A stretch of 64,000 nucleotides of DNA from Myceligenerans pegani (GTDB lineage Bacteria; Actinomycetota; Actinomycetes; Actinomycetales; Cellulomonadaceae). The notes below the pieces were generated by a model. That model ran no database searches. It was not told the origin of the DNA and saw nothing but the letters and a program-made list of their open reading frames with translations. Positions 42,120-52,501 of this stretch are shown in pieces. The stretch lies in contig NZ_JADBGR010000105.1 of the NCBI RefSeq assembly GCF_014892515.1, positions 7,628 through 71,627 of the forward strand, given 5' to 3'. The position numbers were made by a program, and so were the translations under genes. Each line of letters begins with the position of its first letter. Within the stretch, counting starts at the first letter, position 1.

Positions 42120-42935
42120 GTGAACGCTTCACCACACGACCAGCGCCCTGCCCGGGTCCGCACCGATTGGGGACTGGTCGGTGCCCGCGCGCTGACCGAT
42201 TCGGGAGCGCGCAAATCGCTCGTCGTGGTGATCGACGTTCTGTCCTTCTCGACCTCGGTGACCGTCGCCTGCGAGGCCGGCGCCGGGGTCTATCCGTTCC
42301 CGTACCGGGACGTGGCGGGCGCCGCGCGACTCGCACGCACCATGCGAGCCGTTCTCGCCGGGCCGCGCGCCGAGGAGGGCATCAGCCTGTCCCCCGCGTC
42401 GCTGCGTGACCTCGACGCCGAGCGGGTCGTGCTGCCGTCGCCCAACGGCTCCATGATCGCCCACACCATCAGCAGCCGTGGTGCGCTCATGATCGTCGGG
42501 TGCCTGCGCAACGCCTCCGCGGTCGCGGGCCTGGCCGCCGCGCACCTGGACGCCAACCCCGAGCACGACGTCGTCCTCGTCCCCGCCGGCGAGCACTGGC
42601 CCGACGACTCCTTGCGGCCGGCGCTGGAGGACCAGATCGCCGCGGGGGCGATCGCCGCACGGCTGACGGCGATGCTGCCCGACGACGTCACCCGGATCTC
42701 GGCCGAGACCGGGGCGGCGATGGCGATGTGGCAGGGCACCTCGGAGCCCGCCGACCTGCTGTTCGGCTCGGTGAGCGGCCGGGAACTGGTGGACAGCGGT
42801 TTCGACGAGGACGTGATGATGGCGGCGGAGGCGGACGCGACCGACGTCGTGCCCGTGCTCATGGACGGCGCGTTCGTGCCGCTCGGCCACCGGATCGCGG
42901 CCGCCCGACGGGCGAGGCCGACTACGGCTGCCTGA
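42120..42935 (+). CDS. 2-phosphosulfolactate phosphatase (ComB) family protein
   Basis: 271 aa. Matches the ComB fold: LVVVIDVLSFSTSVTVACEAGAGVYPF, LPSPNGSMIA, VGCLRNASAVA, and EDQIAAGAIAARL. ComB removes phosphate from 2-phosphosulfolactate in coenzyme M synthesis; actinobacteria do not make coenzyme M, so the true substrate here is unknown. GTG 42120 has TACGAT 6 nt upstream, giving a leaderless mRNA. The 3' end overlaps the convergent Nudix gene by 14 nt. Confidence 0.85.
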   Translation: MNASPHDQRPARVRTDWGLVGARALTDSGARKSLVVVIDVLSFSTSVTVACEAGAGVYPFPYRDVAGAARLARTMRAVLAGPRAEEGISLSPASLRDLDAERVVLPSPNGSMIAHTISSRGALMIVGCLRNASAVAGLAAAHLDANPEHDVVLVPAGEHWPDDSLRPALEDQIAAGAIAARLTAMLPDDVTRISAETGAAMAMWQGTSEPADLLFGSVSGRELVDSGFDEDVMMAAEADATDVVPVLMDGAFVPLGHRIAAARRARPTTAA

Positions 42936-43344
42936 AGTACCCGCTCAGGGCGGCCACGATCGGCAGGTCTCCCTCGATCCAGTCGACGTCGTGCAGTTCC
43001 GCCGTGGCGAGCCAGCGCAACTCGTCGTGGTCCTCGAGCGGCTCGGGGTGCCCGTCGATGATCCGCGCGAACCACAGGCGCATGCGGTAGCGCTCCGTGA
43101 GCGGCCAGTCGCCGTCGTCGGGCCCGGGCACCTCACGACCGAGGTCCACGGTGACGCCGAGTTCCTCACGCAGTTCGCGGCGCAGCGCCTGGACGGGTGT
43201 CTCGCCGTGATCCACCTTGCCGCCGGGGAACTCCCAGCGGCCCGCCAGCGCCGTCGGGCGCGTGCGGCGGGCGGCGAGCATGCGTGTGGGGAGGTCGAGG
43301 TCGTCCACCAGTGCGGCGGCGACCACCAGGATCGGGGCGGCCAT
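42922..43344 (-). CDS. Nudix hydrolase, MutT-like (8-oxo-dGTP diphosphatase candidate)
   Basis: 140 aa. Full Nudix box GKVDHGETPVQALRRELREE followed by LGV, preceded by RWEFPGG, as in MutT. It would remove oxidised nucleotides such as 8-oxo-dGTP, or another nucleoside diphosphate derivative. ATG 43344 is preceded by AGGA at 8 nt; ATG 43353 is an alternative. Overlaps the ComB-like gene at the 3' ends. Confidence 0.88.
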   Translation of the reverse strand: MAAPILVVAAALVDDLDLPTRMLAARRTRPTALAGRWEFPGGKVDHGETPVQALRRELREELGVTVDLGREVPGPDDGDWPLTERYRMRLWFARIIDGHPEPLEDHDELRWLATAELHDVDWIEGDLPIVAALSGYFRQP

Positions 43345-43472
43345 GCCGAGCATCCTGGCACGCCCCGCCGCATCGGTCAGCCTCGCGTGGCCACGCCGTC
43401 ACGGCGACGTCCGCCCTGGGCACACGGACGCCACCGCGAACGGCGGAAGAGGCCGACGATCGGGATTCCGGC

Positions 43473-43703
43473 TCAGCTGTTGTTGCTGTTGAGGCCGAGG
43501 CGCTCGGCGCGCTCCACCGCGGCGGCCCGGTTGGACACACCGAGCTTCCGATAGAGGCTTCGTACCTGCGACTTCACGGTGTTGCGCGTGACGAACAGCG
43601 TCTCCGCGATCTGCTCGAGGGTCTCTTCCTTGTTCATCAGGCCTTCGAGCACGACACGCTCACGACGGGTCAGGGCGGGACGGTCGGCCACAACGGTGCT
43701 CAT
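43473..43703 (-). CDS. Stand-alone LuxR-type helix-turn-helix protein, 76 aa
   Basis: Only the C-terminal DNA-binding domain of a LuxR/NarL regulator: ALTRRERVVLEGLMNKEETLEQIAETLFVT then RNTVKSQVRSLYRKLGVSNR. There is no receiver or ligand domain, and an AAGGAG ribosome site sits at 6 nt before ATG 43703, so it is not a degraded fragment of a longer gene. Single-domain proteins of this kind may be constitutive regulators or compete with full-length ones. Confidence 0.85.
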   Translation of the reverse strand: MSTVVADRPALTRRERVVLEGLMNKEETLEQIAETLFVTRNTVKSQVRSLYRKLGVSNRAAAVERAERLGLNSNNS

Positions 43704-43840
43704 GCGTTCTCCTTCTGTGCAGCGGCCGTGTCTGGGGCTACGGCCTTGAGGGGTGCTGCTACGGGTAGAGAGTCCGCAGGGCGGATTTCATGACGCGACT
43801 TCTCGGACCGATCCGGTTCCGTGACCTTCTCGCAACACAG

Positions 43841-43877
43841 CGGGAGGCCCGCGCGGCGACCGCACGAACCTCCCGCA
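43841..43877 (-). terminator. Terminator of the gcv operon
   Basis: GCGGGAGG (43841-43848) pairs with CCTCCCGC (43870-43877), with a 21-nt GC-rich loop, just beyond the gcvH stop. Confidence 0.65.
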
Positions 43878-43891
43878 GGTGAACTATCAGG

Positions 43892-44263
43892 TCAGATGCC
43901 CGCGTGCGCCATGTACTCCTCGGCGGTGAGCAGTTCGCCCGTGCCGCTCACGTCGACCTTGAACAGCCAGCCCGCCTCGAACGGGGAGGAGCCCACCAGC
44001 TCCGGGTCGTCGATCACCGCCTGGTTCACCTCGGTGACGGTCCCGCTGACCGGCGCGTACAACTCGGAGACCGACTTCGTGGACTCGATCTCACCGACCA
44101 CGGTGCCGTGCTCGATCGTGGCGCCGACCTCGGGCAGTTCCACGAAGACCACGTCGCCGAGCGCTTCGGCGGCGTACGGCGTGATACCGACGGTCGCGGG
44201 GGACTCGTCATTCACCCACTCGTGCTCCTTGGTGTACTTCAGCGTGGCGGGATAGTCGGCCAT
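43892..44263 (-). CDS. gcvH: Glycine cleavage system H protein
   Basis: 123 aa; usual length. Lipoyl domain with the lipoylated Lys63 in [10 protein letters not shown]. It carries the aminomethyl arm between GcvP, GcvT and lipoamide dehydrogenase. Last gene of the gcvP-gcvT-gcvH operon controlled by the upstream glycine riboswitch; 27 nt after gcvT with good ribosome site AAGGAG. Confidence 0.97.
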   Translation of the reverse strand: MADYPATLKYTKEHEWVNDESPATVGITPYAAEALGDVVFVELPEVGATIEHGTVVGEIESTKSVSELYAPVSGTVTEVNQAVIDDPELVGSSPFEAGWLFKVDVSGTGELLTAEEYMAHAGI

Positions 44264-44290
44264 GAGGGCTCCTTGCTCGTGGTGGCTCGA

Positions 44291-45448
44291 TCACTTGGTA
44301 CGACGGTAGAACGGCAGCGGCACGACGACGAACGGTTCCGTGCGGCCGCGCACGTCCACCGCCAGTTCGGTGCCCTCGGCCGACACCTCGGGAGTCACGT
44401 ACGCCATCGCGACGGGATACCCGAGCGTGGGAGACGGTGCGCCCGACGTCACCGAGCCGACCTTCGCCCCCGCGGCTCCGTCGGCGGCGCGGCGCACGAC
44501 GTCGTACCCGGCGCGGGCGGGACGGCGGCCCTCGCCCCGGAGTCCGACGAGGACCCGCGCGGGCGGCGCGTCCTTGCGCGACGCGAGCGCCTCCCGCCCG
44601 ACGAACGGCAGCGGCCGTCCGTCCGCGGTCTCCTTGTCGAGGCGCACGACGCGGCCCATGCCTGCCTCGAACGGGGTGGTCGTCGTGTCGAGCTCGTGCC
44701 CGTACAGGGGCATCCCGGCCTCGAGACGCAATGAATCGCGCGCCGACAGCCCCGCCGGGACCAGCCCGAACGACTCGCCCGCGGCGAGCAGCGCGCGCCA
44801 CAGCCCGACGGCGCTTCCCGGGGACACCCAGATCTCGAAGCCGTCCTCGCCCGTGTACCCGGTGCGGCCGACGATCACGGCCTCGCCCCGGAACCGCATC
44901 GGCGCGCACGCGTAGTACCTGAGGTTCTCGAGCGTGACGCCGCCCGAGGCCTCGGGATCCTCCTCGAACCCGGCGGTGGCGCGGAGGATCTCCTCGGCAC
45001 GGGGTCCCTGCACCGCGAGCAGCGCGCTCTCCACCGGTGCCACCTCGACATCGAACCTGGCCGCGCGCTGCCGCAGCTGACCGAGTACGACGTCGGTGTT
45101 CGCGGCGTTCGCCACCACGAAGTACTCGGACTCGCCCGTGCGGTACACGATCAGGTCGTCGAGCACGCCGCCGTCGTCGGCGCAGATCATCGAGTACCGG
45201 GCGCGCAGGAGCTGCACCTGGGAGATCGCTCCGACGAGGGCATGGTCGAGAAACGCGGCGGCGTCCGGCCCGTGCACACCGATGTCCCCCATGTGGGACA
45301 GGTCGAACAGCCCGGCGGCCTCGCGCACGGCACGGTGCTCGGCCAGGTCGGAGGTGTAGCGCAGCGGCATCTGCCAGCCGCCGAACCCGGTCATGTGCGC
45401 CCCGAGCGCGGCATGCTCCTCGTGCAGCGGGGTCCTCTTGTCGGTCAT
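44291..45448 (-). CDS. gcvT: Glycine cleavage system T protein (aminomethyltransferase)
   Basis: 385 aa; opens TPLHEEHAALGAHMTGFGGWQMPLRY, with DLSHMGDIGVHGPDA and GYTGEDGFEIWV blocks that bind folate. It transfers the methylene group from the H protein to tetrahydrofolate. Starts 1 nt after the gcvP stop, thus coupled. Confidence 0.97.
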   Translation of the reverse strand: MTDKRTPLHEEHAALGAHMTGFGGWQMPLRYTSDLAEHRAVREAAGLFDLSHMGDIGVHGPDAAAFLDHALVGAISQVQLLRARYSMICADDGGVLDDLIVYRTGESEYFVVANAANTDVVLGQLRQRAARFDVEVAPVESALLAVQGPRAEEILRATAGFEEDPEASGGVTLENLRYYACAPMRFRGEAVIVGRTGYTGEDGFEIWVSPGSAVGLWRALLAAGESFGLVPAGLSARDSLRLEAGMPLYGHELDTTTTPFEAGMGRVVRLDKETADGRPLPFVGREALASRKDAPPARVLVGLRGEGRRPARAGYDVVRRAADGAAGAKVGSVTSGAPSPTLGYPVAMAYVTPEVSAEGTELAVDVRGRTEPFVVVPLPFYRRTK

Positions 45449-45449
45449 C

Positions 45450-48512
<3,063 letters not shown>

Positions 48513-48584
48513 GGGCGGGCTCCTGCGGTCCGGAGGGCGTGAGGGACGACGAAGGGGGTCCCTCCCCGCTCTGTCATCGGACAC

Positions 48585-48860
48585 CGTGTCCCCGGTGCGG
48601 GGCTGACGTCGACCTGAGAGTTTTGCCGGTCCGCCTTCCCTCGCGGGACGGGGCACGCCGGCTTGCACCGTCGGTGGAGGCTTCATGGCCCGGCGGTGAC
48701 CGGGTCGCGAAGCGGCTCGCTTTCCAGAGTTGCCTCGCCACGACGGTACAGGGGGCCTGAGAGATTCCCGGGGAGGATTTGCTCCTTCGGCGCCGGCTCC
48801 GGCGTCGTCGTCCACGGGGGTGACGACGCCATGTCCGGACTCTCCCGTCGCGGCTGATGG
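48585..48860 (-). promoter_or_regulatory. Tandem glycine riboswitch upstream of gcvP
   Basis: Read on the minus strand, two gcvT-type aptamers follow each other. The first has GGGAGAGTCCGG (near 48850), GCCGAAGGAGCAAATCC and AATCTCTCAGG (48757-48767). The second has ACTCTGGAAAGC (near 48719-48730), GGTGCAAGCCGGC and AAACTCTCAGG (48613-48623). These are the conserved glycine-binding cores. Glycine is expected to switch on the cleavage operon. A separate expression platform hairpin (CCCGCACCGGGG region) lies before gcvP. Confidence 0.93.
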
Positions 48861-49050
48861 CGGCACGGTCCAGGAAACCGAACGCGTCGGAACCCCGGGC
48901 CGTCGATTCAGTTGTGGGTCCAGCCTACTGGGGCACGGGGGCGCGATGTGACGCGGGGCCCGGCGGAGCCTCGCGCTCGGACCAGGGGCCGCCCGCAGCA
49001 CGCCCCGGCCGCGCTCCCGGATGCCGTTCGATCGCCGCTACGCTTGCCCC

Positions 49051-49278
49051 ATGACGAACTTCCAGGTTGCCCACCGTGACAAGCAGGAGCCGACGGCGGC
49101 CCTCCTGGTGCGCGTGATCGTGTGCTTCGCCCTGTTCGCGGGCGGTCTCGCCCTGATCGGCGTCGGAACCGCCGCCGGGCCGTCCGAGGACCTCGGCGGC
49201 GCGCTCGCGTTCACCGGTGGCATCCTCCTGGTCGGCCTGTCCTTCGGCCTCCCGATGCTGGGCGCCCACGAGCGCTGA
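49051..49278 (+). CDS. Small two-helix membrane protein, 75 aa
   Basis: Begins MTNFQVAHRDKQEPTAALL; two hydrophobic helices (about 17-39 and 49-68). No motif recognised. TACGCT (49039-49044) lies 6 nt upstream of ATG: leaderless start. Transcribed away from the glycine riboswitch. Function unknown. Confidence 0.75.
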   Translation: MTNFQVAHRDKQEPTAALLVRVIVCFALFAGGLALIGVGTAAGPSEDLGGALAFTGGILLVGLSFGLPMLGAHER

Positions 49279-49414
49279 CGTACCCGGCTTCCGAGCCCCG
49301 ATTTCACCCTGCAGCCGGGCATATCGGGGCGCGGCGTGTGCCAGGATGAGCGACGGTGCCGTCTTCGACGGGCCATTTCCTTTCCTTTCTTTTCTTCCTC
49401 CCAGAGGTTGATCC

Positions 49415-50929
49415 ATGCGCTCATTGCTGCGTTCTGCCGTAGTCGCCCTGTCTGCGGGTGCTGTCCTGCTCGGCGGGCTCGTCACTCCGCTCGCCCCCAC
49501 CGCCGAGGCCGCGACAAGGAAGGATTCGCTTCGCGTCGAGACGTCGGCGGGACCGCTCGACGTCACCTACTCCGTCTCGGATGTGGTGACGGGCACGGCG
49601 CCTCGTGTCGCTCGCGTGAACTTCGTCTTCAACCCGCACGGCAAGTCGCTCAGGCTGAGCGCCTCGGGCAAGAGCGCGATCTTCGTGGAGAGCAGAAGCG
49701 ACGGGTACGGCGAGCGCGTATACCTCGTGAAGGACTCGGGCACGAGGGCGCACGCCGATTTCTACCTCGACGCGAGCGACCCCGCGGGCACCTATGACAT
49801 CCACCTCGAGCTTGCGTTCACCCTCGACGGCGAGGGCAACTTCGGGACGTACGAGGAGTCCGCGCTGTCGTTCTCGGTGAAGCGCCAGACGAAGGCGGCA
49901 GTCACGGCGAGGCGGTCGGGCTCGTCGGTAGTCGTCTCGGGCTCGCTCAGGCGTGCTGTGCCGCAGTACTACAACACGGAGGTGGGCCTCAAGCGCTACC
50001 CCGACGCCAAGATGGCTCTCTACTTCGACCCCGACGGCAGTGCCGGCCCGGTCTACAAGGCGACCGTCACGACGTCGTCGAAGGGGACGTTCAGCAAGAA
50101 ACTGGCCTACCCGGGCGCTGGGCGCTGGATCGCCCGGTTCAAGGGCAACTGGGGGTACGCGCGGTCGAACGTGAGGCCCACCGGCAAGCTTGCCCCCAGC
50201 GCCGATCTCACGAAGACGGTCAAGTACACCGAGCCCGACAACGGCATCACGATGTCGCTGAAGACGGCTGCGAGGAATGTGACCGTTGTCGGGTCGAACG
50301 ACTCCCGGATGCGTGTTGACGTCACGGGCGCCGTCAGTTCCGGCCGACTGTCTCTCGGCGTGGACTACGTCTGCGCGACGAGCCGAATCGGCCGCTACGA
50401 CTGGTACTGCAGCCCCGCCGTCAAGGTGAGCCGTACGCACTACTACGCCAACTTCTGGATCGGTGCGGACGACCCCGCGAGCGTCTACGATCTTGCCGTC
50501 TGGGGTGATTTCCGGCTGGACAAGAACTCGGACGGGAACTATGAGGACTACATCGACTTTCCGGCCGACTCCGGACTCGCCAGTTTCACGGTCACCAAGC
50601 GTCCCAACCTGAGGACGACCGTGAGTGACACGACGGCCCGCGTCGGGCGCACCGTGAAGGTCTCCGGAACGCTCAAGGTCCCGACGCAGGCCGACAAGTA
50701 CAACCTGCGTGGCTACCACCCGCTCTCCGGGCAGAAGCTTCGGATCTACTTCGACCCGGCAGGTTCTGCCGGGCCCGTGCTCAAGGCCAAGGTGACCACG
50801 GGTTCGACCGGCTGGTACTCGAAGTCGTTCACGGCGCGGAAGTCCGGAACCTGGATCGTCAAGTACGCGGGGCACTCCAGCCGCTACCTCGGGGCGACGT
50901 CGAAGAAGGTGTGGATGTCGGTCCGCTGA
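49415..50929 (+). CDS. Secreted protein with two duplicated beta-sandwich halves
   Basis: 504 aa. Sec signal peptide ending TAEAATRKD (cut near residue 32). Two halves share a pattern: an N-terminal module ending with DxxxDGNYxxY-like text (ALDGEGNFGTYEES; DKNSDGNYEDYIDF), then a module with YFDPDGSAGPVYKA / YFDPAGSAGPVLKA and a WI-R/K-F/Y-x-G end. Neither a membrane anchor nor a sorting signal follows, so it is probably released or wall-associated. No enzyme motif is seen. A pyrimidine tract (49377-49403) precedes the start. Confidence 0.8.
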   Translation: MRSLLRSAVVALSAGAVLLGGLVTPLAPTAEAATRKDSLRVETSAGPLDVTYSVSDVVTGTAPRVARVNFVFNPHGKSLRLSASGKSAIFVESRSDGYGERVYLVKDSGTRAHADFYLDASDPAGTYDIHLELAFTLDGEGNFGTYEESALSFSVKRQTKAAVTARRSGSSVVVSGSLRRAVPQYYNTEVGLKRYPDAKMALYFDPDGSAGPVYKATVTTSSKGTFSKKLAYPGAGRWIARFKGNWGYARSNVRPTGKLAPSADLTKTVKYTEPDNGITMSLKTAARNVTVVGSNDSRMRVDVTGAVSSGRLSLGVDYVCATSRIGRYDWYCSPAVKVSRTHYYANFWIGADDPASVYDLAVWGDFRLDKNSDGNYEDYIDFPADSGLASFTVTKRPNLRTTVSDTTARVGRTVKVSGTLKVPTQADKYNLRGYHPLSGQKLRIYFDPAGSAGPVLKAKVTTGSTGWYSKSFTARKSGTWIVKYAGHSSRYLGATSKKVWMSVR

Positions 50930-51010
50930 GCCGGCTCCGGCGCGGGTTCAGCGCGCACCACACCGGAACGCTCGTCCGGCGGGGTGACCGGCTCGGCCGG
51001 CGCCGCCGGA

Positions 51011-51045
51011 GCCGCGCGGGGACGACGTCACCGTCCCCGCGCGGC
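51011..51045. terminator. Terminator between the secreted protein and amidase genes
   Basis: Perfect 12-bp stem GCCGCGCGGGGA / TCCCCGCGCGGC with an 11-nt loop between two convergent genes. Confidence 0.8.
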
Positions 51046-51052
51046 CTCCGCG

Positions 51053-52252
51053 TCACAGCCGGGTGATGCGGATCGCGTCCGCGACGACGTAGGCCGAGCC
51101 GCCTGTCCAGCGGCTGACGGCCACGACCGTCCGGGTGCCCGCCGTCATCGAGTACGTGCCGAGGGACAACCAGGCGCCGCCGCCGGTCGACTGGTCCACG
51201 CGGACCGTCGACTGTCCCGCGCCCGTGTACACGATGAACGGCGTCGACGTGTTGTAGCCGGAGATGCCCGGGAACCAGGCCTCGACCCGGTAGGACCCGT
51301 TCGACGGGATCGTTGCCCGGTACGTCGCGAGGTCGCTCACCTCGGCCGGCGTCGTGTACCGGTAGTTGGAGCCGTACCGCTCGCTCGAGTACGACGACGT
51401 CAGCCAGTTCCCGCTCGCGGAGAACGCGCTGGAGGTGTTGTCGATGGTCACGGACCAGGAGGTGCCGTTCAGCGCCGCGGCCACCTCGCTGCGCAGCTGC
51501 GGCAGCATCGAGTAGAGCACGTCGCCCGGGCACGCCGTCGCGCGGAAGTCCCGGTGACCGTAGATCTGCGTGGGCGCGATGTCGTACTGCTGGCAGATGT
51601 ACGCGCACAGGTCGACCAGGCTGTTCCACAGCTGGGCGGGCGGGGCGACGTTCGTGTACGTGCCCTGGTTCTCGATGCCGATCGCGTCGCTGTTCTGGCC
51701 GGGGCAGTGGGCGCCGACAACGGTATGGGTGCCCGCCCGCAGGCCGTTCAGGCTGCCTCGCCGGCCCTCCATGACGTATCCGCCACGGCTGACGGACAGG
51801 TGCTGGCCGGAGTCGACCCAGCCGTTCGCGAAGTGCCACTGCTGCACGTCGCGGGCGATCCGGTAGGCCGCCGCCTGTGAGTAGTCGGTGACGTTCGCGG
51901 AGGCCATGTGGTGGATCAGGATCTTGTTGGGCCGGCCCGACGTCGTCGAGATCGTGCCGCGCGGGGCCTCGGCGCCCCACGTGTCGCAGCTCGCGATGGT
52001 CGGCGCCGCCAGCGTGACACCCGCGGCGGTGCCCGCGGGCGCGTCGGAGGGGGCTTCCGGCGCGGGCGCGAGGCTCGGCTCGCGAGGCCCGGACGGAGCG
52101 GCGATCGCGGGCGCGGCGGCCGCGGGGAGCGCGGCACTCGCGCCGGCGGCTCCGAGGCCGACGACGACGGCTCCGCGGAGCAGACCGCGGCGATCCATCG
52201 CGTGGTGAGTGTGTTCCTGCGGGTCCTGGGCGTGCTCGTGTGGGTGGTGCAC
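51053..52252 (-). CDS. Tat-exported N-acetylmuramoyl-L-alanine amidase with golvesin-like C-terminal domain
   Basis: 399 aa. His-rich start, then DRRGLLRG twin-arginine signal and Ala-rich hydrophobic stretch. Amidase_2/PGRP domain (about 85-260): zinc ligands at ILIHHM (His114), YGHRDF and CPGD. A C-terminal beta-sandwich (about 270-399) resembles golvesin/xanthan-lyase-type carbohydrate-binding modules. It would cleave the lactyl-amide bond in peptidoglycan. GTG 52252 has GGAGG 4 nt upstream. Eleven-bp tandem repeats precede the gene. Confidence 0.9.
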   Translation of the reverse strand: MHHPHEHAQDPQEHTHHAMDRRGLLRGAVVVGLGAAGASAALPAAAAPAIAAPSGPREPSLAPAPEAPSDAPAGTAAGVTLAAPTIASCDTWGAEAPRGTISTTSGRPNKILIHHMASANVTDYSQAAAYRIARDVQQWHFANGWVDSGQHLSVSRGGYVMEGRRGSLNGLRAGTHTVVGAHCPGQNSDAIGIENQGTYTNVAPPAQLWNSLVDLCAYICQQYDIAPTQIYGHRDFRATACPGDVLYSMLPQLRSEVAAALNGTSWSVTIDNTSSAFSASGNWLTSSYSSERYGSNYRYTTPAEVSDLATYRATIPSNGSYRVEAWFPGISGYNTSTPFIVYTGAGQSTVRVDQSTGGGAWLSLGTYSMTAGTRTVVAVSRWTGGSAYVVADAIRITRL

Positions 52253-52324
52253 GGGTCCTCCACGTCGGCGAGATGCGAAAGGGGCAGGTCAAGCCCGAGT
52301 ATCGCAACGGCCACGTCGGAGCGG

Positions 52325-52357
52325 CTACATTCCGCCTACATCACACCTACGTCATAC
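52325..52357. promoter_or_regulatory. Three tandem 11-bp repeats upstream of the amidase gene
   Basis: CTACATTCCGC, CTACATCACAC and CTACGTCATAC follow one another exactly at 11-bp spacing, with the copies GACGTGAT-GACGTGAT at 52362-52377. Such 11-bp direct-repeat arrays are the usual binding sites of OmpR/PhoP-type response regulators. About 75-105 nt before the amidase start. Confidence 0.55.
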
Positions 52358-52501
52358 CCCCGACGTGATGACGTGATGGACACCGGCCGCGTGGTCATGG
52401 CCCCGAGGCCGGCGTCACCGGCACGAGGTTCGCGCGCCTCACCCGAGACGGGCGGTCGGCAACCTCATGCCGGTGATGCCGACCTCGTGCCGGCACCAGC
52501 C

